Origin: CAVSWN01 sp963770995
GTDB lineage: Bacteria > Acidobacteriota > Vicinamibacteria > Vicinamibacterales > CAVVIG01
NCBI GenBank assembly: GCA_963770995.1
Contig: CAVYRS010000001.1
Coordinates: 1,302,001 to 1,366,000, forward strand
Reading direction: 5' to 3'
DNA: 64,000 nt
Shown here: one piece after another, positions 24,457 through 34,679 of the stretch
Numbering within the stretch: the stretch's first letter is position 1
How the letters are laid out: the number at the start of each line of letters is the position of its first letter
Notes under the pieces: model-generated
Told to the model about the DNA's origin: nothing
Databases searched by the model: none
The model's input: only the letters and a program-made list of their open reading frames with translations
Translations under genes and position numbers: made by a program

Positions 24457-24954
24457 CTATCTGCCACGTCGTTCGACAAGCGCCGAGACGAACGCCTGTC
24501 GCACGCCAACATTCGGGTAGCCGTCGTGATCCGCAGGCGCGCCGAATTTCTCGTTGAAGCGAATCAGCTTTCTCACGGCATCGACGAGGTGGGCCGGCCG
24601 GAGGTCCAACGCGACAAGCGTCAGCGCGGCAATTCCATCGCATTGCAGCTCAAGTTGCTGGCGTGCCTGCCAATCATGGCGCTGCCACGCTTGTTCCAGC
24701 TCGCCCCAGAAAAAGTCGTGCCCAACTTCATGGGCCCCGACCGCCTGGATCTCGAAAGCAGAGAGAAGGCTGAGTGCCGGCCGGGATATCAGAAGGATCG
24801 CTCGGTCATACAGCCCTACCACGGCCTGCGGCACGTCAACCACTGTGACATCGAACACCTGCTCGCGTTGGTGGTAAACGAGAACGGCACGTAGAGCATC
24901 GAGTTTCGTAGCGTCGGCCACCGTCGGCGTCAGGGCACCTGTCTCAGGCAGCAT
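24457..24954 (-). CDS. Zinc metallopeptidase-like protein (HEVGH)
   Basis: A 165-aa protein. It carries HEVGH in the helix FEIQAVGAHEVGHDFFWGEL (about residues 75-79) and a possible third ligand in QLELQCDGIAALTLVAL, about 24 residues later, as in M48-like or related zincins. The strand before the helix (VGLYDRAILLISRPALSL) fits the fold. No signal peptide is seen from ATG 24954; a start further upstream in frame is possible but has no leader character. Proteolytic activity is inferred from the motif only. It is separated from its neighbours and convergent with the regulator upstream. Confidence 0.65.
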   Translation of the reverse strand: MLPETGALTPTVADATKLDALRAVLVYHQREQVFDVTVVDVPQAVVGLYDRAILLISRPALSLLSAFEIQAVGAHEVGHDFFWGELEQAWQRHDWQARQQLELQCDGIAALTLVALDLRPAHLVDAVRKLIRFNEKFGAPADHDGYPNVGVRQAFVSALVERRGR

Positions 24955-25039
24955 CGCGCGTGCCCGGGCTCGTTCCGCGACGCCCGCCGGCTACGGTAGC
25001 GCGATTGATCACGAGGATTTCAACCAGTCTGGAGCTGTC

Positions 25040-25657
25040 ATGACACCTTCCCGAGCCATCGTCGCGGCGCTTCTGGTGCTCGCCGTCAACCTCGATGCTC
25101 AAAGCCCGACCCCGGATCCCACGATGACGCGATCGGAGCGCGCGGAGCTGATCGATCTGTTGAACAAGTCGAATCGGGAGTTCCTCGAGGCGGTCGAAAC
25201 GGTGACCGATCGGCAGTGGTCGTTCAAGCCGGGACCGGATCGCTGGTCGATCGCCGAAGTCGCCGAGCACATCGTCTTGTCGGAGGCGGCGCTGTTCGAC
25301 AATGCGACGAAGAACGTCAACGGCTCTGCGGACGAAAAATGGGACGCGACGCTGGGCAAGACCGACATGCTGCGCCGCGCGCTGCCGAACCGCTCGACGA
25401 AAGTCACAGCGCCCGAGGAAATCCAGCCGAAGCGCAGTATGACCCGCGCGCAGCTGATGTCGCGCTTCAAGGAGCAGCGGGCGCGCACGCTCGCGTACGC
25501 GCAGCAGACCGAAGCTCCCGTCAAGGCACATACCGTGGCGAACCCGTTCTTCGGTCCGCTCAACGGCCACCAGTGGCTCCTATACATCCCACTCCATAAT
25601 CTGCGACACAATCTCCAGATCGCCGAAGTCAAAACCGCCAGCGACTACCCGCGCTAA
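25040..25657 (+). CDS. DinB-family four-helix-bundle protein, exported
   Basis: A 205-aa protein with a signal peptide (residues 1-20, ending LDA). The rest is a DinB/YfiT-like helical bundle. The metal triad is visible: H in VAEHIVLSE (about residue 76), and two histidines in IPLHNLRHNLQI near residues 188-192. DinB proteins are putative metal-dependent thiol S-transferases; here the exported form suggests a periplasmic role. The gene is intact and stands alone. The start has no strong ribosome-binding site (GGAG 8 nt upstream in CTGGAGCTGTC). Confidence 0.85.
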   Translation: MTPSRAIVAALLVLAVNLDAQSPTPDPTMTRSERAELIDLLNKSNREFLEAVETVTDRQWSFKPGPDRWSIAEVAEHIVLSEAALFDNATKNVNGSADEKWDATLGKTDMLRRALPNRSTKVTAPEEIQPKRSMTRAQLMSRFKEQRARTLAYAQQTEAPVKAHTVANPFFGPLNGHQWLLYIPLHNLRHNLQIAEVKTASDYPR

Positions 25658-25956
25658 ACGAGAAGGACAGTATCGCTCGCACTGTGCCAACCCAATTCGC
25701 GCACTCGTCTCCGACAGAGGTGGAACGTTTGCTGCCGTGATCAACGTGCTGTGCCATCTTGGTGGAGCCCAATGAGACAACAACCCGCTGCTGGCAGCAC
25801 CGCGGGTCTTTCGTCGGCGATGTCAGCGGCCGGAACAGCGCGCCCAGGTACACGATCGGCGAGCTCGCAGCCGCCGCCAGTCGATCGCGCGTGCTGGGGT
25901 TACGCCGCCAGGGCGCCGCGACGACGATGGCCATCGTGTGTTGCCAACGCGGGCAC

Positions 25957-26625
25957 TCAGGGTCGTGCGAGACCTTCGCCGCGCTGCTTGAGCCGGGTCG
26001 ACTCGAGCTCGAGATAGCGGGACAGGTAACGGAGCCGCAGCCACCGCCGAATCCGGGTCTTGCCGAAGGCGTTGACGGCGAACGACCATGCAACGAGTTG
26101 GCAGTCGAGCGACAGGCTCCATCCGCCGGCGTGAACTCGATCCAGCGCAAGGGCTTCGTCATCCGCGCGGGCGCCGAGGAGCTGTGCCAGTCCCGTGAGA
26201 CCAGGACGACACATCCAGCGAAAGTCGAAATCCGCCCCCGTCCAGCCGAAACGGACGACATCGTCGGCAGTGAGCGGCCGCGGGCCGACCGCGCTCATGT
26301 GGCCGCGAAGGATGTTGACGAACTGCGGCAGTTCGTCGAGGCCGGTGGCACGGAGCAGCCTTCCGACCCGCGTGACTTGGCCGTCGAACATCGATCGGAA
26401 TTTCAGGATACGAAATGGGCGGCGCCTGTACCCGATCCGTTCCTGCCGGAAGAGCACCGGCCAGCCGTCATCCATCAGCACCGCCGCCGCGATCACGGCC
26501 ATCGCCGGCGCAAACGCCAACAGGCCGGCCGAAGCCCCGATCACGTCGAACACGCGCTGCGCCCGGGACACCTCGGGCGATTCTACAAGCAACGCCTGCG
26601 CGCCCCGAACCTGTCCGCAGCGCAA
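25957..26625 (-). CDS. Bacterial sugar transferase (undecaprenyl-phosphate type)
   Basis: A 222-aa polyprenyl-phosphate hexose-1-phosphate transferase, which starts glycan assembly on the lipid carrier. A single hydrophobic membrane segment (VIGASAGLLAFAPAMAVIAA, about residues 28-50) is followed by the catalytic core: PVLFRQERIGYRRRPFRILK, FRSM, LLRATGLDELPQFVNILRG with the DELPQ box, and MSAVGPRPL. This is the short (monotopic) form. The start is TTG 26625 or a later GTG at the VSRAQ codon. It lies 30 kb from the glycan locus at 57-62 kb, which has no initiating enzyme of its own in view. Confidence 0.88.
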   Translation of the reverse strand: MRCGQVRGAQALLVESPEVSRAQRVFDVIGASAGLLAFAPAMAVIAAAVLMDDGWPVLFRQERIGYRRRPFRILKFRSMFDGQVTRVGRLLRATGLDELPQFVNILRGHMSAVGPRPLTADDVVRFGWTGADFDFRWMCRPGLTGLAQLLGARADDEALALDRVHAGGWSLSLDCQLVAWSFAVNAFGKTRIRRWLRLRYLSRYLELESTRLKQRGEGLARP

Positions 26626-26781
26626 ACCTGTCCCGTCGAGAACGCATTCGTAATTCCCGTACGGTCGACGAAGCCCTATTCATAAGTCGAAGAACCCCCA
26701 ATCAACCGTTTTTTCTCAAAAACCGTCGACCGGTCAGGATGGTACCGACGTTGCCCTTCTTGGTTGGAGCCACTTCTACAC

Positions 26782-29700
26782 ATGCTGCCCTTCTACTCGC
26801 GGCGAACTCTGGATTTCAAGCTGCCGAAGCTTCTCGCGTTCCTGTTCGTCTTCGCGGCGTCTCTCGCCAACGCGCAGACCATCGATCCGCACATCGTGGA
26901 GTTCGATCCATCGCCTGATCACAACACGCTCCTGCCCGGCGGGTTGCCCATGGTGGTGCGGTACGATCTCCAATTCTTCTACAGCGGAGCGTCGCAGCCA
27001 TTTCAGGTGATGGACATCGGCAAGCCGACCCCAGACGTCGTCGACGGCAAGATCCGATTGGATTTCGTTTCGTACCTGCAGTCGTGGCCGCTTCCACTGA
27101 TTGTCTACGAGGCACGCGTTGGTTCGATCGGTTCAACCGGAAGTACGGATAGTGCGCCCTCGAATCGGTTCACGTTCAGCGGATCCTGCGCGTACGCCGT
27201 CACTCCTACTGCCCTTTCCTTCCCTGGAAGCGGCGGGACCGGCAATGTCAACGTCTGGGCAGGCGCGGCTTGCCCGTGGCTCGTAACCAGTTCGGCGGCA
27301 TGGGTCACCATAAACACCGCAGGGTCGAGCGGCAACGGCGTTCTGAGCTTCACCGTGGCTTCCAATCCCACCACCTCCGCGCGGGTCGCGACAGTGACAG
27401 CCAACACTGCTGTTGTGACGATCGACCAGGCGGCTGGAGTGGCGCCGGTGGCGACGACGGTGACGGTGGCGCCGGCGACAGCGACGGTCGCCGCGGGTGC
27501 CACGACCACGCTGACGGCGACGGTGAAAGATCAGAACGGGCAGCCGATGCCAAGCGCCGCGGTGACGTGGTCGGTGACGCCGACGGGCGTGGTGACCCTG
27601 GCGCCGAACGGGCAGACGGTGACGGTGACCGGCGCGGCGGCGGGCACGGCCACGGTGAAAGCCACGAGTGGAACCGTGAACGGCACGGCCACCGTGACCG
27701 TGACCGTGCCGGCGCCGGTCGCGACGACGGTGACGGTGGCGCCGGCGACCGCGACGGTCGCCGCGGGTGCCACGACCACGCTGACGGCGACGGTGAAAGA
27801 TCAGAACGGGCAGCCGATGCCAAGCGCCGCCGTGACGTGGTCGGTGACGCCGACGGGCGTGGTGACCCTGGCGCCGAACGGGCAGACGGTGACGGTGACC
27901 GGCGCGGCGGCGGGCACGGCCACGGTGAAAGCCACGAGTGGATCGGTCAATGGCACGGCCACCGTGACCGTGACCGTGCCGGCGCCGGTCGCGACGACGG
28001 TGACGGTGGCGCCGGCGACCGCGACGGTCGCCGCGGGTGCCACGACCACGCTGACGGCGACGGTGAAAGATCAGAACGGGCAGCCGATGCCAAGCGCCGC
28101 GGTGACGTGGTCGGTGACGCCGACGGGCGTGGTGACCCTGGCGCCGAACGGGCAGACGGTGACGGTGACCGGCGCGGCGGCGGGCACGGCCACGGTGAAA
28201 GCCACGAGTGGATCGGTCAATGGCACGGCCACCGTAACCGTGCCGGCGGCGGTGGCGACGACAGTGACGGTGGCCCCGGCGACCGCGACGGTCGCGCCGG
28301 GCGCCACAACAACCCTGACGGCGACGGTGAAGATCAGAACGGGCAGCCGATGCCAAGCGCCGCGGTGACGTGGTCGGTGACGCCGACGGGCGTGGTGACC
28401 CTGGCGCCGAACGGGCAGACGGTGACGGTGACCGGCGCGGCGGCGGGCACGGCCACGGTGAAAGCCACGAGTGGATCGGTCAATGGCACGGCCACCGTAA
28501 CCGTGCCGGCGCCGGTGGCGACGACGGTGACGGTGGCGCCGGCGACCGCGACGGTCGCCGCGGGTGCCACGACGACGCTGACGGCGACGGTGAAAGATCA
28601 GAACGGGCAGCCGATGCCAAGCGCCGCGGTGACGTGGTCGGTGACGCCGACGGGCGTGGTGACCCTGGCGCCGAACGGGCAGACGGTGACGGTGACCGGC
28701 GCGGCGGCGGGCACGGCCACGGTGAAAGCCACGAGTGGAACCGTGAACGGCACGGCCACCGTAACCGTGCCGGCGGCGGTGGCGACGACAGTGACGGTGG
28801 CCCCGGCGACCGCGACGGTCGCGCCGGGCGCCACAACAACCCTGACGGCGACGGTGAAAGATCAGAACGGGCAGCCGATGCCGAGCGCCGCGGTGACGTG
28901 GTCGGTGACGCCGACGGGCGTCGTGACCCTGGCGCCGAACGGGCAGACGGTGACGGTGACCGGCGCGGCGGCGGGCACGGCCACGGTGAAAGCCACGAGT
29001 GGAACCGTGAACGGCACGGCCACCGTAACCGTGCCGGCGGCGGTGGCGACGACAGTGACGGTGGCCCCGGCGACCGCGACGGTCGCGCCCGGCGCCACAA
29101 CGACTCTGACGGCGACGGTGAAAGATCAGAACGGGCAGCCGATGCCAAGCGCCGCGGTGACGTGGTCGGTGACGCCGACGGGCGTGGTGACCCTGGCGCC
29201 GAACGGGCAGACGGTGACGGTGACCGGCGCGGCGGCGGGCACGGCCACGGTGAAAGCCACGAGTGGAACCGTGAATGGCACGGCCACCGTAGACCGTGCC
29301 GGCGCCGGTGGCGACGACAGTGACGGTGGCCCCGGCGACCGCGACGGTCGCGCCGGGCGCCACAACAACCCTGACGGCGACGGTGAAAGATCAGAACGGG
29401 CAGCCGATGCCGAGCGCCGCGGTGACGTGGTCGGTGACGCCGACGGGCGTCGTGACCCTGGCGCCGAACGGGCAGACGGTGACGGTGACCGGCGCGGCGG
29501 CGGGCACGGCCACGGTGAAAGCCACGAGTGGAACCGTGAACGGCACGGCCACCGTGACCGTGCCGGCGCCGGTGGCGACGACGGTGACGGTGGCCCCGGC
29601 GACCGCGACGGTCGCGCCCGGCGCCACAACGACTCTCACGGCGACGGTGAAAGATCAGAACGGGCAGCCGATGCCGAGCGCCGCGGTGACGTGGTCGGTG

Positions 29701-31377
29701 ACGCCGACGGGCGTCGTGACCCTGGCGCCGAACGGGCAGACGGTGACGGTGACCGGCGCGGCGGCGGGCACGGCCACGGTGAAAGCCACGAGTGGAACCG
29801 TGAACGGCACGGCCACCGTGACGGTATCGCCGCCGCCGAATCAGGCACCGATCATCACGGGATTCTCACCGATGATCGGTGTCGCGGGCACGATCGTGAC
29901 ACTTAGCGGATCGAACTTTGCCGCTGCACCAACCGACAACCAACTGACGCTGAACACACGCGCGGGTTTGTCGGTGACCAGCGCAACCTCGACGAGTCTG
30001 ACGACAACGATTCCCGCAGCGACAGGCTCCGGGCGATTCAGTCTCACGACCCCGGGCGGAACTGCGCTCAGCAGCGGCGACTTTTTCGTGGCGCCGCCGC
30101 CATACGCGGCCGCTGACGTTCAGTTCACCGGAAGAACAGCGCTCGGTGACCAGGTCGTTACGATCAGCACGGCGAACAAGATCGGCCTCGTGACGTTCGA
30201 TGCGACGGTCGGACAACGAATTGCCGTCAAGATTAGCAACAGCACGATCGCGGGCGGATCGCTGAGCGTACGAAAGCCAGACGGTGTCAGCCTTGCGTCC
30301 GTTGGATTCACCAACCAGGGGTTCCTGGATGTGCAGACGGTGCCGGTGTCCGGAACCTACACTCTCCTGATAGATCCGAACAGCACGTATGTGGGGAGCC
30401 TCACCGCTTCGCTGTATGACGTGCCGCCAGACGTCACAGGCACGATTGTGCCCGGAGGTAACGACGTCACGGTGACCGTGGGAACCCCTGGCCAGAACGT
30501 CGGTCTGACATTCTCGGGAACAATTGGTCAGCGCGTCAGCCTCAAAGCGAGTAATTCAACGATCGCCTCCGGAGTTCTTCGCATACTGAAACCGGACGGG
30601 ACACAGCTGGGGTCGACCGGCTTTTCCAATACCGGAGGGTACCTGGACGTGCTCACCCTGCCGGTCAGTGGCGCCTACACGGTTGCGGTCGATCCGAACG
30701 GTACCAGCCTCGGCAGCATCTTACTCGCGCTGTACAACGTGCCCCAGGATGTGACTGGATCCATCGCACCGGGCGGTCCTGGCGTAACTGTTTCGATGAC
30801 GACCAGTGGGCAAAACGCGATTCTGACTTTCAGCGGTAGCGCCGGCCAGCGCGTCAGCCTCACGGCGACGGGCTCGACGATCTCGAGCGCTACCATCCGA
30901 CTGCTCAAACCGGATGGTACGACGCTGACGACGACGGGCCTGACTACCTCCGCATTCATCGACGTGCAAACTCTTACGATGACCGGCACGTATGCCGTGG
31001 TTGTCGATCCGAATGGCACCGCCATCGGAACTGTGACGCTGACGATGTACGACGTGCCACCGAATTTGTCGGGAACGCTGACGATTGGGGGGGCGGGGGT
31101 CGCCCTCACGATTGGCACACCCGGACAGAATGGCGCCATCACATTCAACGGAACGGCTGGCCAGCTGGTCACGGTGCGCGTCACGAGCAACACGGTCGCG
31201 ACAGTCGCGGTGAAACTACTCAAGCCGGACGGTACACAACTCACGTCGTCGACCGGCAACGCGAGTAGTTTCAATCTGGCAACGCAAACGTTGCCGGTCA
31301 CGGGCACCTACACTGTGGTGGTCGATCCCACCATGGCCAACGTTGGCAGCTTGAATCTGAATGTCACGAGTCCATAG
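26782..31377 (+). CDS. Giant secreted BACON / Ig-like repeat / IPT protein (two compensating indels)
   Basis: About 1531 aa if the frame is restored. A signal peptide (residues 1-34, ending LANAQ) is followed by a domain of about 110 aa and a BACON domain (CAYAVTPTALSFPGSGGTG to TIDQA). Nine Ig-like (Big-type) repeats of 88-90 aa come next, then an IPT/TIG domain (IITGFSPMIGVAGTIVTLSG), then four beta-sandwich repeats of about 105 aa (each with xGQRVSLK and SGTYTVxVDPN-like ends). It is probably an adhesin or surface scaffold. As read, repeat 4 lacks one A (near 28328), so translation would stop at 28368; an extra base near 29290 restores the frame. No sorting signal or secretion partner was seen. 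Confidence 0.8.
27451..29825 (+). repeat. Nine tandem Ig-like coding repeats
   Basis: Units start near 27451, 27721, 27991, 28255, 28518, 28782, 29046, 29311 and 29575. Spacing is 270, 270, 264, 263, 264, 264, 265 and 264 bp. The six-base step reflects VTVTVP versus VTVP at the unit end. Units are almost identical at DNA level. Small blocks (ACCGTGAACGG versus TCGGTCAATGG; GTCGCCGCGGG versus GTCGCGCCGGG) are shuffled between units, which indicates gene conversion or recent unit duplication. Confidence 0.95.
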
Positions 31378-31464
31378 CTCCAAACCAAGCCACAGCCGTT
31401 CGTGATCGAGCTGTGCATCGCCGACCACAACAGTCCTCAAGGCCGATTCCCGCCGGTACGACGT

Positions 31465-32220
31465 ATGCGTACATCCTGCCTGCGCATGGCCAAGCGGTCG
31501 AATCGGCGGCTAGCTCCCGCCGAACAGGAGCTTGCGATTCACGCGGTGCCGTTCGGCGCCGGCGTAATGGCGCACCGATCGAAACGTATGCTGACCGCCG
31601 CGCAACGCCGCCGCCTCATGGCGCTGGCCACGACGGTCCGTCTGGGGCCGGGCACGAAGGTCTTTCGCGAAGGGGACCCGCTGTCGGATATTTTCGTCGT
31701 CGGCGAAGGGCTGGTGAAAGCCTTCCGCGAATTCGCCAGCGGCCGGAGAAGGATTGTCGCATTCCTGTTTCCGCGCGACGTGTTCGGGCTCTCCGAACAT
31801 GGCCGCTACGTCAATACCACGCACACAGTGACTCAGTCGCTCATTTACCGTATTCCGCACGAGTCGCTGGCAGCGGCGCTGCAGCGCGACGCCGACCTGC
31901 AGTTTCGATTCCTGTGCAAGGTCACTGAGAAGCTGCGTGAAGCGCAGCGGCAGGCCATCCTGCTCGGACGGCCTGACGCGATTGGGCGCGTCGCCATGTT
32001 CCTGAAGATGCTCGAGCCCGACTCCGCCAGCACGCGCGACCCGCTGATCCCCCTGCCGATGCGCCGAACAGACATCGCGGAGTATCTTGGCTTGTCGCTC
32101 GAAGCGGTCAGCCGCGCCACACGCACGCTGGCGCTCCGGAAGATCGTCACATTCGAGGACGGTCACGCGGCGCGCGTACGGGATCGGGCCGGTTTTGAAT
32201 CGATTGTTGCCGCCGCATGA
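31465..32220 (+). CDS. Crp/Fnr-family transcriptional regulator
   Basis: A 251-aa regulator from ATG 31465 (272 aa from GTG 31402). The cyclic-nucleotide-type beta-roll spans about residues 40-140 (GTKVFREGDPLSDIFVVGEG, VFGLSEHGRYVNTTHTV). A dimer helix and a C-terminal winged helix follow (MRRTDIAEYLGLSLEAVSRA then TRTLALRKIVTFE), with the E-SR-R pattern of Fnr-type recognition helices. There are no clustered N-terminal cysteines, so an oxygen-sensing iron-sulfur cluster is not expected; the effector is unknown. It precedes a receiver-only protein on the same strand by 57 bp. Confidence 0.88.
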   Translation: MRTSCLRMAKRSNRRLAPAEQELAIHAVPFGAGVMAHRSKRMLTAAQRRRLMALATTVRLGPGTKVFREGDPLSDIFVVGEGLVKAFREFASGRRRIVAFLFPRDVFGLSEHGRYVNTTHTVTQSLIYRIPHESLAAALQRDADLQFRFLCKVTEKLREAQRQAILLGRPDAIGRVAMFLKMLEPDSASTRDPLIPLPMRRTDIAEYLGLSLEAVSRATRTLALRKIVTFEDGHAARVRDRAGFESIVAAA

Positions 32221-32276
32221 AAAAACCTCGCAGATTTGATTTGAATCAATAACGCGTCGCGTCGCCTCGGTCTAGG

Positions 32277-32702
32277 ATGCGCCATCCGATCGCGATGATG
32301 CTCCGTGTTCTCGTCGTGGACGATCACGAGTTGTGGCGCTGCCACGTCCGGGCTGCGTTGCAGGACCATCGGCGATGGTCGATCGTCGCCGAAGTGTCAA
32401 ATGGATTCGAGGCGATCGAGCAGGCGGCCGCGCTCCGTCCTGACTTGATTCTCTTGGACATCGGGTTGCCTGGGTTGAGCGGAATTGCTGCGGCCCGGCA
32501 GATTCTCGCCAACGATCCGCAATCGCAAATCATGTTCATGAGCGCGAACGGATCTCCGGCGATGGTCGAGGCCGCGATGCGTATGGGTGTCCGAGGCTAT
32601 CTCCTGAAGGCGGACGCTCACCAGCTCGAGGCGGCCATGGATGCCATCAGCCAAGGCCAGGCGTTCATCAGCGAGGGGTTGACGCGCACGATCGACACGT
32701 GA
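32277..32702 (+). CDS. Stand-alone response-regulator receiver domain
   Basis: A CheY-like receiver of 141 aa: acidic pair in LRVLVVDDHELWR, phosphoacceptor Asp in LILLDIGLPGLSG (about residue 60), T/S switch in MFMSANGS and Lys in RGYLLKADA. The spacing and DDHxLWR start are those of NarL/LuxR-type regulators, but the helix-turn-helix output domain is absent: the frame ends at 32702 with TGA. It may act by protein contact or be a truncated NarL regulator. Starts at 32277 or 32295 are both possible. No kinase is adjacent. Confidence 0.85.
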   Translation: MRHPIAMMLRVLVVDDHELWRCHVRAALQDHRRWSIVAEVSNGFEAIEQAAALRPDLILLDIGLPGLSGIAAARQILANDPQSQIMFMSANGSPAMVEAAMRMGVRGYLLKADAHQLEAAMDAISQGQAFISEGLTRTIDT

Positions 32703-32915
32703 ACCGCACCGCGCCCGATGCCCGTGTCCTCGCTGCATCGGCTGGGGCGCAGCTCGGAGGCGGCGGCGTTGCTTCGCCGGGTCTCGTCTTGAGTGCCCCC
32801 CGAGAGTCGGGGTGGGGGGAACGCAGGGTCGTGATCGCCCGAAAATGGCCTGGCTACTGGAACCGACCTTCTCAAGCGATTGCGATGGCGGTCACGACCT
32901 GCTGTGACCGGAGTG

Positions 32916-33587
32916 TCACCACCGGAAGGCCACGCCGACGTTCGCCCGCCAGTACTCGAGGCCGGACAGGAGGCCCAGCGTGAACACGTCCCTCGCGTTG
33001 CTCGCCGTGAAGTCGCGTTCGACGTCGACGTTGTACCAGCGGACGTCGCCGCGCACGCCGACGTTGCCGGCGTATCCGATGAAGCCGCCGCCGATGTTGC
33101 CGCCAAACCGTCCCTGGCCGCCCGTGAGCGAATTGGCGGGATCGAGGGTCACGAAATTCGTGCTCATGTGGAAGACGCCGATCCCGGCGGAGAAGTAAGG
33201 GAGGAACTGCCCGTACTCGCCGAATGGCGCCGCGACGATTCCGTTGGCCATGTAGCTGGACAAGTTCGGGTCGTCCGCCAAGAGGAAGCTGTTGGGGACC
33301 TTGAAACCCGGTGTGAAGTCGACCAGCGCCTCGGCACCCACGTATCCGTGCCAGAGATAGCCGATTTGGCCGCCGAACGTGACGCTCTCACCGCTGTCTT
33401 CGCGGAAGTTGGCGCCGAAGTTTGCTCCGGCGAAGCCCGACGCCAGCCAGTGACTCTCTGACAAGCCGTAGACACCAGGTGTCGCGGTTGTCGCCTGATT
33501 CGCGGCAGATCCTGTCGTGGTCTGGGCCGACGCCGTCGCTGAAGCACCCACCGCCAGCGCCGCGGCGATAATGAAACTCGCTCGCAT
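32916..33587 (-). CDS. Outer-membrane beta-barrel protein
   Basis: A 223-aa protein with a signal peptide (residues 1-22, ending ASA). The mature part has alternating hydrophobic/polar strands (FAGANFGANFRED, VTFGGQIGYLWHGYVGAEAL, NVGVRGDVRWYNVDVERDF) and ends in ANVGVAFRW, the aromatic C-terminal residue typical for outer-membrane barrels. An eight-strand OmpA/opacity-type barrel fits the length. The start at 33587 is set by AGGA 5-8 nt before ATG; a longer in-frame extension to 33785 translates a permease fragment antiparallel region and is not real. Confidence 0.82.
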   Translation of the reverse strand: MRASFIIAAALAVGASATASAQTTTGSAANQATTATPGVYGLSESHWLASGFAGANFGANFREDSGESVTFGGQIGYLWHGYVGAEALVDFTPGFKVPNSFLLADDPNLSSYMANGIVAAPFGEYGQFLPYFSAGIGVFHMSTNFVTLDPANSLTGGQGRFGGNIGGGFIGYAGNVGVRGDVRWYNVDVERDFTASNARDVFTLGLLSGLEYWRANVGVAFRW

Positions 33588-33689
33588 GTGTCCTGTCCCC
33601 TTCTCGCTCTTGCGATAGCTCGGCAGACAGGTTGTGCGTGGTGCAAGAAGCAATCCGCATCCCCCGCAGCCCCACTGCCGGGCATGGGT

Positions 33690-33805
33690 AGACCAACATC
33701 GACGGTTTTGAGGATTACGGTGTCGAGCACGGCGAAGACCGCCGTGGTGGCGCCGACCCCCAGCGCCAATGTCAGTGCGGCGCACGCCGTGCGGGCCGGC
33801 TAGAA
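33690..33805 (-). pseudogene. ADOP/FtsX permease N-terminal fragment
   Basis: The minus strand reads LALGVGATTAVFAVLDTVIL, the first transmembrane segment of ADOP-type FtsX permeases (LxLGIGATTAVFxVxxxVLL). Nothing else of the about 800-aa protein is present. It is a short relic between the barrel gene and the esterase gene. Confidence 0.55.
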
Positions 33806-33830
33806 TACGCCGAACTCGAGGAGGCGCTCC

Positions 33831-34631
33831 ATGAATGTCAGAACAACGCGCATAACTCTCGCTCTGACGGCGGCAGTGGCCGTCACCCTCCCGGCTGGCG
33901 TCCGCGCCGCAGGTCAGGCCGTTTATACCGCCTTGGGTGATTCGATCGCCTTTGGCGCGTTCGCGCCAATCGGCCGCGGCTACGTGCCGCTGTACGCCAA
34001 AGGGTTGGCCAACGACACTGGAGCATCAGTGTCGCTCTACAACCTCGGCGTGCCCGGCTGGACGAGCCAGGATCTGCGGAACGCGCTCGACACGAAATTC
34101 GTGTTCCGCCTGTCGGTGTTCGCGTCGAACGTCGTGACGTTCAACATCGGCGGCAACGACCTGTCAGCCGCGAGGAACCGTTACAAGGCTCAGACGTGCG
34201 GTGGGGCCACCAACGAGGACTGCCTCGGGGCGGCCGTTCTGGCCGTGGAAAACAACTGGGACGGGATCCTGAGCGCCGTTCTCAAACTGCGCAAATCGCG
34301 CCCCACGGTCATCCGGACGATGACGATCTACAACCCCTTCGTCAACGAAGACAAGGCGAGCGACAGCTGGCCGCCTGGCGGGGACGGCACGTCGGACTTC
34401 ACCATTCTCAAGCCGTACCTCGACATCCTCAACGCCTACATCGCGACCGCGTCGCTCACCAAGGGCGTTCTGATAGCCGACGTGTACCACGTGTTCAACG
34501 GGCCGTCCGGCGACGAGGATCCAGCCGACAAGGGCCTGCTCGCATTCGACGATTTCCACCCGAACGCCAACGGCCACGCCGTGATGACGACGCTCCTGCG
34601 GAACCTGGGGTACGCGACAGTGACGCCGTGA
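33831..34631 (+). CDS. Secreted SGNH-type esterase/lipase
   Basis: A 266-aa protein with a signal peptide (residues 1-26). SGNH hydrolase blocks are in order: GDSIAFGAF (nucleophile Ser, about residue 38), YNLGVPGWTSQ (Gly), VTFNIGGNDLS (Asn, about residue 106) and DDFHPNANGH (Asp/His, about residues 242-245). It should cleave ester or acetyl groups outside the cytoplasm; the substrate is unknown. GAGGAGG about 6 nt before ATG is a strong ribosome-binding site. It is a single gene. Confidence 0.9.
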   Translation: MNVRTTRITLALTAAVAVTLPAGVRAAGQAVYTALGDSIAFGAFAPIGRGYVPLYAKGLANDTGASVSLYNLGVPGWTSQDLRNALDTKFVFRLSVFASNVVTFNIGGNDLSAARNRYKAQTCGGATNEDCLGAAVLAVENNWDGILSAVLKLRKSRPTVIRTMTIYNPFVNEDKASDSWPPGGDGTSDFTILKPYLDILNAYIATASLTKGVLIADVYHVFNGPSGDEDPADKGLLAFDDFHPNANGHAVMTTLLRNLGYATVTP

Positions 34632-34679
34632 TCCGCCCGCTTGAGCTCAGCGACACGCTGGGCGCGGAGACGGTCGGCG

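Noticed and set aside
25629..25934. Minus-strand frame starting MAIVVAAPWRRNPSTRDRL
   Set aside because: No domain, no ribosome-binding site, and it overlaps the end of the DinB gene; judged a chance frame in a 299-bp gap between two genes.
27451..29825. Regularly spaced repeats that could suggest a CRISPR or satellite array
   Set aside because: Unit length (264-270 bp), lack of unique spacers and the coding periodicity show protein repeats.
27270..29906. A long open frame (878 codons) rich in GDGDRRGGGHGHGESH-type repeats, and several long minus-strand frames over the same region
   Set aside because: They are alternative frames of the tandem Ig-like repeats; high GC keeps stops away. The Ig frame has a signal peptide and known domains on both sides.
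33588..33785. N-terminal extension of the outer-membrane barrel gene
   Set aside because: The extension lacks a signal peptide and covers the permease relic; the ATG at 33587 has a ribosome-binding site and a perfect leader.
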